DNA from: Sporodiniella umbellata
Lineage: Eukaryota > Mucoromycota > Mucoromycetes > Mucorales > Rhizopodaceae
Assembly: GCA_025677835.1 (NCBI GenBank)
Contig: JAIXMR010000052.1
Span: 62,001-126,000 of the forward strand
Length of the DNA: 64,000 nucleotides
Direction: 5' to 3'
The translations under genes were made by a program, and so were the position numbers. Under the pieces are notes generated by a model. The model made no database searches and was not told where the DNA came from. It saw only the letters and a list, made by a program, of their open reading frames with translations. Positions 1 to 11,300 of this stretch are shown here, piece by piece (position 1 is the first letter of the stretch; every line of letters starts with the position of its first letter).

Positions 1-1057
1 ATTTGATTTGCATCCAGCGTGTACGGCATTGCCTCTATTTTTATTTGTTTATTGACATGACCTAAAAGGCATGTTTTTTTTTCTTTACCTGAGTACGACC
101 CGGAATAGTCTCAGCAATACGAATCCAGCACGTTCCAAAACTTTCAACACCCATCCTTAGCAAAGCGTCTTCTTCAGTAGCCCATTTACCCTTTCGAACA
201 TATGGATCAAGGGCCTCAGTCCAGCGTGCCTGACATTGAATTCCTGTTCGGTTAGGGATTCTTTCAGCAATCTTATTCCAAGGAATAGGCTGAAGACGAC
301 CCTCAGGGTCAGTAACGTTAGCATACTCAACCACAGAGTATCTTAGCACGTTGTCTTCTTCTTCAGTCCACCTTCCTTTATGAATATTTGGACTGAAATA
401 AAACAATGTTGGTTAAAATTTTATTTTTGTGGATGAAAAGAATACTTACTTCAAAGCACCCAACCACCGCGTGGAGCATTGCATAGGTGTTCGACTAGGC
501 ACATGGGCAGCTATCAAAGACCACTTGTGCGAGCCGTGAATGCGTACAGCTTGCTTTAACAGCTCGTCTTCTTCATGCGTCCAGCGCGAGTAAGTTGAAG
601 GCCGTTTGTTTCTTTTCGTTGAGTGTGTACGCGTGGTAGTAATGATAGGCGATAGGTAAGGGGACCAAAGATCCACTGAATATCGACGCTTATTAGGGAA
701 GGGTGAAGATAAGTGAAGTGACTATATAGATAAAACACACACACACACACCCATCTGCATAAATTTCTTTTTTGTCTTTGGAAATGTTCAAATTTTTTTT
801 TTTTTTTTTTTTTTCTTTTTTTACCTGGAGGGTTTCATCAAGCATAGGCTGAACAAGGCCACCTCCACTTTGAAAAGGCTTTTTGCGAAAATGTTAGAAA
901 GGCTTTTTCATTTTTTTTTTTAAAATATATTTTTGCTTTTTTTTTTTTTACTTGTTGTTGCTGTTCAATTGTTAGGATTTATGTGCAAATTTATGAAAAT
1001 GTGTATGCTTACTTGGTAGCCTGCTGTGTTGTTCCAGTACTGATCAAATAAGTCCAT
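1..1057 (-). CDS. Multi-repeat Myb-like DNA-binding protein (3' end outside window)
   Basis: Inferred exons, 5' to 3' on the minus strand: 1013-1057, 952-960 (9 nt), 825-878, 450-688, 89-392, and 1-34 continuing beyond the window. Every junction is GT-AG and in phase. The product has a short N-terminus (MDLFDQYWNN...), then three consecutive Myb/SANT repeats, each with the spaced tryptophans and the EED acidic cluster: RWTHEEDELL, RWTEEEDNVL and KWATEEDALL. Recognition helices end in QCSTRW, QCQARW and QCRTRW. Repeat 2 has an insertion (NVTDPEGR) between its first two helices. Tandem repeats without long linkers recall SNAPC4 (SNAP190) or Bas1-type factors, so promoter binding in the nucleus is inferred; target genes cannot be read. 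The 9-nt exon is optional, because frame holds with or without it. Confidence is high for the Myb domains and moderate for the 5' exons. Confidence 0.85.
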
Positions 1058-1417
1058 TTTAGGTAACGTGTAATAAAAAAAGGAGGTGTTAAAGAAAGTA
1101 AACAAGGGAAGGTAACAAAAAAAAAAAAATGAAAAAGAGAGGAAGAGAGAGAAAGGAAAAAAGGGGGTCCTTATTAAATGGGGTTTGACTTTGCATGCGC
1201 GAGTCTGTGCGTATATGTGTTACAAAAATGTGGTGAAGTAAGCATACAAATATTTTCTCGGCACCCAAAAAAAAAAATAAAAAAAATAGGCAGTGGGAGG
1301 GAGATAGAAACGATGGTTCGTTTGACATCATCTTTGGTTTAGAGTGAAATGTTAAGAATGCTTTTTTTTTTTTTCTTTGATGAATGCATCTCAAGGAACG
1401 TTTATATATAATCTGTT
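1058..1417. other. Intergenic, Myb promoter side
   Basis: This stretch lies between the Myb start and the homeobox stop. It is A/T-rich with several poly(A) and poly(T) runs. No coding signal was seen. Confidence 0.5.
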
Positions 1418-1799
1418 CTAGTGCAAATAGCTCTTTCTTTTATTGCTACTTTGATCCGATTGCACATATTCTGCAGCCGATGCCAATAAATCAATGGCCG
1501 ACATTTCATTGGATGCTGTTTTTTGTCTTTGCTTGGATTCTCTGTTTAGTTTTGCTCTACGGTTCTGGAACCAAACCTGTTTCATTTTAGTCTTAGACCT
1601 CTTTGAGTTTGTTTACCTGGACTTCTCTTTTTGTCATATGTAACTCTATAGCTAAGTTTTCTCTAACGTCTGAGCTTGGGGTATCAGTTTGTTCAAATGT
1701 TTCCATTAGGCGATCGTATTGAGATGCATTAATTCTTTTTCTTTTATTCTTTACAGGTGAACTGTTCAACAGGTCATAAATTGAAATTCTTCCTTGCAT
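1418..1799 (-). CDS. Small homeodomain protein (113 aa)
   Basis: There are two exons, 1617-1799 and 1418-1576, separated by a 40-bp phase-0 intron (GTAAAC...AAACAG). The spliced product is 113 aa. A full homeodomain starts at about residue 18 (KRKRINASQYDRL) and carries the third-helix signature VWFQNRRAK, which is assembled exactly across the splice: exon 1 ends KREVQ and exon 2 begins VWFQNRRAK. That places the intron at homeodomain position 46/47, a site shared by many homeobox genes. Only about 17 residues precede the domain and about 35 follow it, so this is nearly a naked homeodomain with no visible activation domain. Nuclear DNA binding is expected from the family; targets are unknown. 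It lies on the same strand as the Myb gene, about 360 bp upstream of it. Confidence 0.85.
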
Positions 1800-1950
1800 T
1801 GTTATTTAATATTAAAAATCAAAGAGCACACACTCCATACAAAATAACAATAAAATAATAAAGAAAAAGAAAGAAAGAAAAAAAACTTTATTATTGATGC
1901 TTTTTTAATAAATTTTTTAAGTTTAAGTTTTCCCCCTGCCTTTATCACTT

Positions 1951-3930
1951 TTATTGGTTCATCTTCTGAAACTGATTCACCAAGTCGCCGATATGGCGAG
2001 CGAGCTTGACCTTAGATTCCTCTGACATATTCAGTTGGTGTGTTTCTTGGAATTTCTTTGTAACCGCCAAAGGATCGTCATTGGCATAAAGCGGTAGCTG
2101 AGCAGCAATACCGGTGCAAAGCTCAATGTTGAATGTAACAATTGGCCTCTCAATAGTATGTAAATCATGTTGCACTGATGAGCTGTTTTCTACTTGTCGA
2201 TTTGGCTGTACAAATATACTTTGTTGTGTTTTTAAATTATGTTGAGTTTGTTGTAATGGTGGTGCAAATTGACTGGGATATGCTGGCTGTATAGTCTGAA
2301 CGTGTTGTGTAGATTCCGCACATTGGCTTTGATGCGATAGTTGTGTATACTGATCTTGCTGTGTATATCTGTTTTTTTGTGTGGGGTGCATACATTGAGA
2401 TTGTAGTGAAGCTTGAGTATATACTTTTTGCGGTGGAGGTTGAGCGTACTGATTTTGCGGTGGAGGTTGAGCGTACTGGTTTTGCGGTGGAGGTTGAGCG
2501 TACTGGTTTTGCGGTGGAGGTTGAGCGTACTGGTTTTGCGGTGGAGGTTGAGCGTACTGATTTTGCGGCGGAAGTCGATTATAGGGGTTTTGGGGTGGAG
2601 GTTGTACATATTGGTTTTGTGGCGGGCACTGTGCTTGTTGGTTTGGTAGTGGAGGTTGAGTATATTTGTCTTGTGGTGCGTGTTGTACATTTTGATCGTG
2701 TTGCGTTGGCTGCATGTATTGGCTTTGTTGCGCTGTCTGTATATGTTGATTCCGTATCAGCTGCAATTCTGATGCGTATTGAATCTGTTGTGGGTATTGG
2801 TTTTTTTGCATGTATTGAGTTTGATTTGTATATTGGGTTTGTTGTACATGTGGTGCGTATTGAGTCTGGTTAGTATATTGACTTGCTTGACTAAATTGCG
2901 CATGTTGTACAGGTGCAATTTGTTGCGGCTGTGTGGATTGGTATTGCTGTGATAGCATTGCGTATTGTGCATTTTGTGCTGTCTCTCCGTAAGTTTGCTG
3001 TGTATGTAGGGCCTGTACTGATTGTGAAAAAGAAGGACCCGACGGATGACTATGTGCTGAGTTTGTAGAGTAAGGTGTATGCAATGGTTGGGTTGTGCTG
3101 AGTTTAGAAGGCGAAGGCTCTGTGTCAGAACTACTAAGTAATTCCCAAAAAGATATCTCAACTGGATTGTTTGTGGAGCTAGCGTTTAAAGTTTTTGGCC
3201 TAGGTCTTGAAGGAGCTTTTAGCATGGTAGGTGGTATTTGAGACTTGACTTTTTTGTCAGTCTTTTCAGCTTTCTTCTTTGCACCCCTTTCTGCTTTTTG
3301 CTTTTCTGCTACTTCTTCAGCATTTTTTGCTTTTTTTGAAGTGTTTTCAGCTTTCTTCTTTACAGTGTTTTCAGCTTTCTTCTTTGTAGTATTTTCAGCT
3401 TTCTTCTTTACAGTATTTTCAGCTTTCTTCTTTGTGGTGTTTTCAGCTTTCTTCTTTGCAGCGTTTTCGGCTTTCTGTTTTTCTTCTAATTCTTCAGCCT
3501 TTTTTGCTTTTTTTACTTTTTTTACTGCTTTGCTCTGCTGATCTTTAGTTACGCTTTTAGATACATTCCCTGATTCGACAGAAGCTTTGTTTGCTTGGCT
3601 GCTTACGGACTTTCCCCCTGGCTTGTCTGATTGATTATTTACAGCCTTTTTTGTAGTGGAAGTTTGTGACTGATTCTTATCCCTCTTCTGGAAATCACTC
3701 AAACCTCCAGGTTTTGTGGGGATCCCAAGTCTTCTATTGAGAATATACTTTTCATCTATTGGAATAAAATTTTTCCCTTTTCGATGAAGCTGGCCACACT
3801 CTTCACTGACTCTCATTTCAGGGTCTATAAGGTCGGCCCATCCTTTTTCTTTAGCTTTTTGTATGCTCGGCACATTTAAAATCACTGGCGGATAATCACT
3901 ATCCGAGTCACTATATTCTGAAGTCAACAT
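1951..3930 (-). CDS. Low-complexity protein with Lys-rich and Gln/Pro-rich tandem repeats
   Basis: Single-exon gene of 659 aa. I place the start at the ATG at 3930. The open frame runs upstream to 4026 but has no ATG there and translates AT-rich leader. The N-terminus is acidic and serine-rich (SEYSDSDSDYPP), followed by a globular-looking stretch to about residue 85. Next come 8-residue repeats of the type KKKAENTV/T (24 bp in DNA), and then a long Gln/Tyr/Pro-rich region with near-identical 9-residue PPPQNQYAQ repeats (27 bp in DNA). The last ~70 residues look folded (VTFNIELCTGIAAQLPLYAN...ARHIGDLVNQ) and loosely recall short C-terminal modules in fungal Nif1-like proteins or the PFU fold, judged only by eye. 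I do not recognise the family. Q/Y-rich composition suggests a disordered, assembly-prone protein. Confidence 0.75.
   Translation of the reverse strand: MLTSEYSDSDSDYPPVILNVPSIQKAKEKGWADLIDPEMRVSEECGQLHRKGKNFIPIDEKYILNRRLGIPTKPGGLSDFQKRDKNQSQTSTTKKAVNNQSDKPGGKSVSSQANKASVESGNVSKSVTKDQQSKAVKKVKKAKKAEELEEKQKAENAAKKKAENTTKKKAENTVKKKAENTTKKKAENTVKKKAENTSKKAKNAEEVAEKQKAERGAKKKAEKTDKKVKSQIPPTMLKAPSRPRPKTLNASSTNNPVEISFWELLSSSDTEPSPSKLSTTQPLHTPYSTNSAHSHPSGPSFSQSVQALHTQQTYGETAQNAQYAMLSQQYQSTQPQQIAPVQHAQFSQASQYTNQTQYAPHVQQTQYTNQTQYMQKNQYPQQIQYASELQLIRNQHIQTAQQSQYMQPTQHDQNVQHAPQDKYTQPPLPNQQAQCPPQNQYVQPPPQNPYNRLPPQNQYAQPPPQNQYAQPPPQNQYAQPPPQNQYAQPPPQNQYAQPPPQKVYTQASLQSQCMHPTQKNRYTQQDQYTQLSHQSQCAESTQHVQTIQPAYPSQFAPPLQQTQHNLKTQQSIFVQPNRQVENSSSVQHDLHTIERPIVTFNIELCTGIAAQLPLYANDDPLAVTKKFQETHQLNMSEESKVKLARHIGDLVNQFQKMNQ
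2424..2570 (-). repeat. 27-bp coding tandem repeat (PPPQNQYAQ)
   Basis: About five near-perfect copies of a 27-bp unit (ttttgcggtggaggttgagc followed by gtactgg) encode PPPQNQYAQ inside the low-complexity protein. Near-identity at DNA level points to recent expansion or slippage. The periodicity also opens long spurious frames on both strands. Confidence 0.9.
3325..3490 (-). repeat. 24-bp coding tandem repeat (KKKAENTV/T)
   Basis: About six copies of a 24-bp unit around gttttcagctttcttctt encode lysine-rich octapeptides in the same low-complexity gene. Alternate copies carry T or V at the last position. Confidence 0.85.
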
Positions 3931-5550
3931 AAATATTTCTTTCAATACAAAAGAAATAAAAAACGCTAGTAGGAAATTTTTCAAAAAAAAAATATATAAA
4001 AAAAGGAACTCAGCAATAGAAACCACTTTGATCTCAATTAGCCTTGACTCACAAGAGAAAATTGTATCTGTAAGGTAATTTAGTTCTTCCTAGTCTCTAT
4101 TCAGACGCACAACTATTGTGAGAGTGTATTCAGCTATTGCCACCTTTTCTAAACGACTCAATCCTTTGATCTAGGATATCTTGTGACTGTCTTATTTGGT
4201 ACACGATTGTTTAACCGTTTTGGACACAATGGTAAAAATTTGGATTGAGATTCAATATTTTTGGACCTTTGCTGTCGCGGTCTATTTTTAAATCGTCCTC
4301 AGTCAAGAAACCCCAAAGAAGAATGGATTAATTCCTATTCAGTTTTTGAGTATGATTTTATGGCTATCTTTTTTATTCTTAGTCATCAGACTCCTATTTA
4401 TATTCAAATGATGATTCTCCGCGTAGCTTTTAATATTCGAGAAGCATTTTTCTATAGAGCTAGAGAATCACTAAATAACATCTGATAAAAAGCCACTATG
4501 TAGCCTAGTATCTTAACAAACATTGGTATTGTTGTTATTTTTGCCAAACTATATAGATCTATGTTATGCCTGTTCAATTTTTACGAGATCTTTAATAAAA
4601 TTCATGAAAAGCTGTGACTAGTATAAATCGCATTTAAAGCTTCAAAGATTGGAGCAAGTAAACATTTGGCGTCAAATAGTTATTTCTTCACTTATGGCTT
4701 TTAAATAACAATATCCTACACTTTTATTGAAGGTAATTTAAGTTTGCTTGACACCTCTTTTGCAGAATTCAAATAGGGTACTCTTTTCTCAACTATAAAA
4801 TTACGAACGGCTTTACAGCGAGTATTTTGATTTGTTTAAGATATTCATCCAGCATTATCGTATTGGTTGGACCATTTACATTTATGGCTTTCTTTTTCAG
4901 GAGCATATCTGTGTAAAAACATAGAAGTTTTTAAGAAAATATGAAAAAAACAGAAAAAAAAAAACAAAGCGATAGTTGAATAATCCTATAAGCAAACACC
5001 ATTCAAAAAGTTTAGATGATTGGTATCGTATGTTGGAGTTGTAACTTATACATATATATATAAAGAAAAACATGGTTTATAAATTACATTGGTTTGTGGT
5101 TTAAGAATTTCTTGCTTAGTCTACTCATGAAGATTGCCTAAAAGACAAAGTATGGTTTTTTTAAAAAAAAACCTAAATATTTAAGACACACTAGATAACG
5201 ATGGAAGCTTGAGCTTCGATTGTTTATCCCAATTCTTATAATTTCAGTGACAGAGGCGTGATGATAACTATGTGATCTATTTTTTTGCGGTTTTAGCATA
5301 TTGGGTAACGGGATATTTAAAAAAAGAAAGGTAACAACCGTCTCATCTAGTTAGTTTCTAAACCAATTTTGACTACAGGGCACTACCTGAGTTTGTTTAT
5401 TGACTGCATATTTATCTCGTTATCACAGTAGGTGTAACCATGATACTTTGGGCGGTATACTGAAATCTCAATTAGCTTTGTATTCATGCTTTATACAACA
5501 TCGGGCTTACTTGGTCTATGGCCTACACAACTTGTAACAAATAAAATGCC

Positions 5551-5582
<32 letters not shown>

Positions 5583-7850
5583 GAGATTTTGCTTCGCTTT
5601 CAGTTAAAAAAAAAATACAGACAGTCTGCAGTAAACAAAAACTCAACTCACTTTGTACGAACTATAGATTGTCTTTTGTTTATTTTAGACAACAGTTCAA
5701 AAAATTTCTATGTAGGTATATAATGGTTTTTTTTTGCTTTTCTTTTGGCCGCTGTAAAATGCATGTCTAAATATGCTCTAGCTGTGGGCGAAATCAAATG
5801 GAGTCTTGATAGATGAAATTATTTAATATAGCCTTTAAAACAAAAATAAGGATCCTTTTTTGGCATAAAATTACTGGCTGTAAATACAGAAAAAGTCGTT
5901 TAACGTATAGCTTGAACAATAGACAAAACAATAAGACGATGCATATTCAGTGCTCTTTTTGTCTATCGGGTAGTTTTATAATTTGAATTGCTTGTGTCAC
6001 TTTTAGTGTCCTCCGCTGCAATATTAAACTTTAATTTTTTGTATCGCTTATGGTACTATATTGTATAGCAAAACGGTTGTTATGAAATAATAAGATGTTG
6101 TCCGCTTTATCAAAAAAAAAAAAAAAAAAACAAAGGGGGGAGAAAAAAGCCTTGATTTGAGGTAATCAAGAATTTTGCGATAGAAATACAGTCAATATAT
6201 AACAGGATATGTCGACCGTGTATTTGGTAGCAAACTATTTCTTTTCTGTAAATATCTATGCTGCTAAAATTAACAAAACAATTTTCAGTTTCCAGAAGAC
6301 AGTACGACTTTTGAAGTCTAGTGTACTACATTGAAGCTGGCTCATAACTTATTCTCAAAAAGGAGTCTTTCTAGCTGCCTTATACGCTAAAAAATATAGA
6401 AATGAAAATCATGCTATTGTTCTTGATGGTTGATTAGGCTATAGTTTACTATATAACTTGGTAACTTGGAGAAATTCTTACTCAAATACTTGTTAAAGGT
6501 CAAGAATCAACAACCATTGATATTTTTACAACCTCAGTACAGTTTCAAGATTTATTTTAAAAACACAAACAATTTCAAAACGCTTAGAATTACCTAGAAA
6601 AAAAGTAGAGTGCATGTATGAACAAACGCTATTATATCTTTACTAGCTATTAGTAGCCAATTGCAAAGTTATTCAGTGTAGCTGATTTGCGCTTTTTAAT
6701 AAAAAAGTGTTCTTGGTTTAGTAAAAGTCGCTAGTATGGTTGATATTGTTACATACCTTACATACCTGCGCTGGTGGATGCATTGTGAGGGTTTTATGAA
6801 TCTTTCTAATTTGTTGTTTAACATTTGTTTTGTGTTGGTAAGTTGGAGAGGACATTTAATTTGGGTGTTTGCAAGTAAAAAGGATGATCAACTAAGTGCA
6901 GAGTTGAAAAATCCCTCGGTGTGAGTTTTCAAGGCTACAGACATCCTGCTACCCATCCACTTAAAATATTTGACAGTGGTAGCACCTTTGAATTATCGTG
7001 ACATTGTGATAGTAACTTCAAGCATTTTTCAGCTGAAAATTAAATTGCCTAAGTCTCGGTAGCTCACGAATAAGCTTACGGTAGTCCGTTAAACAAGAAA
7101 CTATTATGGTGCTCTAGCCACTTCGGAAGCCAAATCATTAACTTTTATATTAACTATGAAAGAAAAACCACGCTATTTACGAGATGATAAATGCAGTAGT
7201 TGTTTTGGGTTTAACTATAGCTTAAATATCATTAAGAAATCCAACCGAGTGTCTTTATACTGCATTGATTTGGCTGCTTTTACTTTCAGTAAACTATATG
7301 TAAATATATTTATAAGCATATGGTTTGATAGATCTGCTCATTTTTATAACTGAATACATCAGGAGTAAAAGTACCAGGTAGGAAAGAGTTAGGAATATGA
7401 AGCCTCGTTACTTCTATTTTTATTTATTCTTTACTTCTTTTTTTTTTTAACTTGAGAAAATACAGACTAGATAATAGTCAGTTAGTGTAGCGTGTAAGCT
7501 TTATGTCTTTTTTTAACCCAAAAAAAGATCTGGATAGGTACGGTTTAGTAAAGAGTATAAAAAGCTTTTTGCTAAATCTTACAACACAAAATTTCCAAGC
7601 AATACTAGAAAAGACTTTATAATATCTACACTATTTATTTTAAGAACCAAGCTTTGTTGCTAAATTGTAGAGCGAAAGCCAAAAATGAACCAAAAAAAAA
7701 AGTAACGTCAAATAGAAAAGATATAGTAAATTAAAAAAGCTTTATTAATATGACCAAAACACCAAGAGAAAATTGACCTGATAAGCAGTTAGTATGGTTT
7801 CTACTATTTTATTTTTCATTTAGAGTTTGAATATAAATAAAAAGTTGGAT
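3931..7850. other. AT-rich intergenic desert, left part
   Basis: I see no gene. Open frames are short, lack recognisable domains and are rich in F, I, K and N, as expected from AT-rich noise. Homopolymer runs occur at about 5550-5577 and 6112-6130 (A, followed by a G-run). Confidence 0.55.
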
Positions 7851-7854
7851 GTAG

Positions 7855-8300
7855 ATCGTCCCTAATTCCGGAGTAGTATCGAAGACTACACCGCTGTATT
7901 TCAGGAGATCCTTTGCTCTTGTTTAAGGCCGCCGACTCCCTTGCGAAAGCGACATTACCCTACGTTACCACCCTCTTAGATACATACACCAGGATTTCGG
8001 TATCATCATAAGGCCATTACCCTCCGCCAAAGTCTTTACCCGGTATCTTACAAGCTTCCTGTGTAGCCTGGAGGTATACGACTTCTTAGCACCAAGCTGC
8101 CCTCGATGTTGAACGTGCACACAGATGGCCTCCGTCGATAAGGTCCTGGCAAAAGCTCTTCCCCTTTGCTACCTCTTTACCCCAGGTTGTACACCATCCA
8201 CCGCAAGGGCACTAGCCAGACCCGGGAGAGTTGAATCATTAAGATCTTCGCGTTCGAATGTGACACCTCCACTACCTCTTGACAGGAATATATAAATGAA
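7855..8300. other. GC-richer island, possibly a decayed coding or mobile sequence
   Basis: Composition shifts sharply to balanced GC for about 450 bp inside an otherwise AT-rich desert. Several frames on both strands are broken only by two or three stops. One plus-strand frame reads EDYTAVFQEIL soon after the left edge, vaguely like the start of a Ty3/gypsy reverse transcriptase, but the similarity does not continue. On the minus strand there is a frame with FEREDLNDSTLPGLASALAV. Neither is convincing. It may be a relic of a gene, a retroelement or a short interspersed element. Function unknown. Confidence 0.3.
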
Positions 8301-11300
8301 GATAGATTGCAAGGAAAAAAGTGAACAAGCTGGAGAGAAGCGTTTGTTTTTATAGTATCCATCGAAAATTGCGTGATTTTTTTCTTGCCTGATTATTGGT
8401 TCTTGTATCGATAAACTTTATCTAAAAAAACGTTAAAGCCTCTTTGTTTATTATTAGTTTTATGTATCCCTCCTTTCTTTCAGCCCTTTCCCCTTCACTT
8501 AGTTTTTGTTGTTTTTTATGTTCCATTTTACGTCTTTCTTACTCACTGAAAGTTTTCATATGTTGGAGAGCTTTTCTTGCGTTTTGGCTTTCTTTTGCTT
8601 TTGTTTCAATCAAAGATATACATTAAAAAAAAAGGAGAGTGACATCAGGTGGGGGCAACTGCTGTTACACAATATCTATCGTAAATATCAGACAAACAAA
8701 AAAAAGTTTTTGACAAACGACCAAACAAGCTCCTTTCTTAGAATTTTATTAAGTACTTCAAAGCTCATGTTAATAAAAATTAAGCCATAACTTATTTTGC
8801 CTTCTTTGTCTTTTTGGATTGAGTTTTTCAAAAGATGTGAAGAAACAGGGTTCAGAGCACCCTGATTGAAGTGGCACCTTCCATTCATGCACAAAAAAAG
8901 AAAACTCAGACGTGTTAAAGTTGTTTAAAAAAAACCATTGGCTGTATTGTAACCAATGAAAAGAGAAACTCAAACTTAAAATTATATTGTTTACAATCTT
9001 TTTGTCCTTGGCTTTTCTCTATGTACAATAAGTTTCGTTTTGTACTGGAGCTATCTAATACTAAAAAGCATGTTCCATAAAAAAAAAAAAAGAGCTCAAA
9101 GTCATGCATATACGTCAAGATTTTCGTTTCTAATATTTCTCAGCAATATTTTGTGTTTTTGAGTGCATTACAACTTTATTTTTAGAGCAAAACTGAAGAG
9201 AACCAATAGCAACCATCCTCTTTGGTATAGGCTCTACTTTTGGATGGCCGAATTTCTAAACTATCCGCTCCCTTTGATTCTAGACTTGTCTGCAAAAAAA
9301 AAAACTTTAAAGCGTAGCAACAAGGCAGCGTAGTTTAGGTAGACCCAAATTCGATCAGAGTACTAGGCAAAGGATATAAAAGAATCAAGCCAAGTTGACT
9401 GTTCATCAGTCATGCTATCATATCAAAGTTCAAAACGTTAACAGAGTTTGCAGTCATGCTCGGAAAAAAACAGCGAAAAGCTGGCTGTTTACATTTTCAA
9501 GATGAGTACTGTTTCATGTCCACTCTAGTGTCATAGACAAAAAAAATTATTTGATAGAGCTTATGCAAAACTAAGCAGTACTAATTATACATAAACCTGG
9601 ATGAATACCTCATTAAGTATGGCTCATATATTCAGGTTAGCAAAAAAAAAAAAAAAAAACTGATATAATATCGTTTGTTTTGTTTATAAAAATGACCTGT
9701 TTCATTTTTGGTTTGGCTGTAAAAAAAAATTAGGGAGTTGTAGATGTAATCAATTAGCAACCGTCATCTACTCGTTTAGCTCCAGATACAGTTAACTCTA
9801 GCTATTCCTCTGATGCATCTCTAATTAACCTTAAGCGAGTACCTATCTATTCAGCCTATCTAGACACTCTCCTATAAACTTCTGGTTGGTTTTGTTTAAT
9901 CGCTACAAGCTACTTCTAATGAAACAATATGCAAGTTCTCAGCTGATTTTGTAGCACTGTATAAAGTTTTTGATAAAGCCACCTGAAAATCTGTTGCAAA
10001 TCTATGAAAAGATCCCCATAGGTTTAGATATTTCCACACCATCATATTAGTTCTATCTGTTTAATATGTCTCAAAACTTGGTACATATATACAGCTTCAA
10101 ACGCTCTTGCTCATGAGGATATATAGTTTATGAGAGGCTAACGAAAATGATCTAGAAGCTTGGGCGTTTTAGTTACCAATCATTGGCAGTTAATTGGCTC
10201 GGGACCATCCCGGTTTTAGTTGCTTTTCAAAACGTCACGTTGATCAATGAAAGGAGTTAGCAGACCTCTACTTTCGCCTTTCCCTTGGATTTAAAATAGT
10301 CGCAAGTACTATAACAGAGTGTAAAGAAAACAGACGATAGAAAAGAAAACAAGGTTGGTTTTTTGCTGCGACTATCAAACATGAGAAAGTAGGCACCATG
10401 TTGGTAATAGCGCTAGTGACCCAAAAATCTCTTTGTTTTATCTTGTTTTGATGTAACAACTATTTTTAGTTTTTTTCTCCTTATTATGTTCTACTGTCTT
10501 TCCGTCGTCAATTGGTCGCTTTTTAACTTTCAATTTGGCACTTTTATGAGTCCCAATTGGACATTTTTCTGAAGTTCACCTGGTCACTTTTCAGAACTTC
10601 AATTGGCCACTTGAAGATGGTATACAGCCAAATGAAATAGACGTTGCCCAGCGTTCTCATAACCAAGGGTTATCGGTACTACTCTTATAAAAAAAAAACT
10701 AATGTAGTCTTGAAAATGAGTCCGTTTGTTAAATGTAAGCCCAATTTCATTCTTATTTCAATATAAATACGCTGCCGTATGTAGAAGTGTACACAACTAG
10801 TGTGTTGATTTTCAACAAACTCAATTGTGTATTTCGGATGTCCTTTTTTTCTTTGGATTAGAGCTATTCTAAATAAGATTTCTCCCTTTTTGCCTAGTCA
10901 CCACCCTACCAAACACGTCTTTGGTTTTTATAATTAAGTTGTACTATGAAGCAGATATTGCAAATAAAGCTCGTCTTGTCTTTGATTTTGACTGCATTGC
11001 TAAAAAGATCTCTGTTCTGTTTATTATAGCATTACGGTTCATTGTCTATATCTGCCGATAGATCTCTCTCGTTGGGTATTGGAAATCGTCATGCGGTCGT
11101 CACTAAGCAATCAATTTGTCCCAAATCTTTTCGAAACCCTGAATGTGAAATTATAGAGCACTTTACTATGGTTTTCAGATTGATCTATACACGTCTTTCG
11201 AACTTTTTTATTTTACACGCCTTTTGAGCCGCGATGCGATCAAGATTATGAAATCCAGACCTGTCTTTATAAAGTAATAGTATTTTACAAAATTAGGTAA

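Noticed and set aside
2232..3161. Several long frames antisense or out of frame within the repeat protein
   Set aside because: They arise from the 27-bp and 24-bp periodicity, which keeps other frames open too. They have no start context or domain.
3931..4026. An N-terminal hydrophobic extension (32 residues) of the repeat protein, which looks like a TM helix
   Set aside because: There is no ATG for it, and the sequence is translated AT-rich leader. The ATG at 3930 is the natural start.
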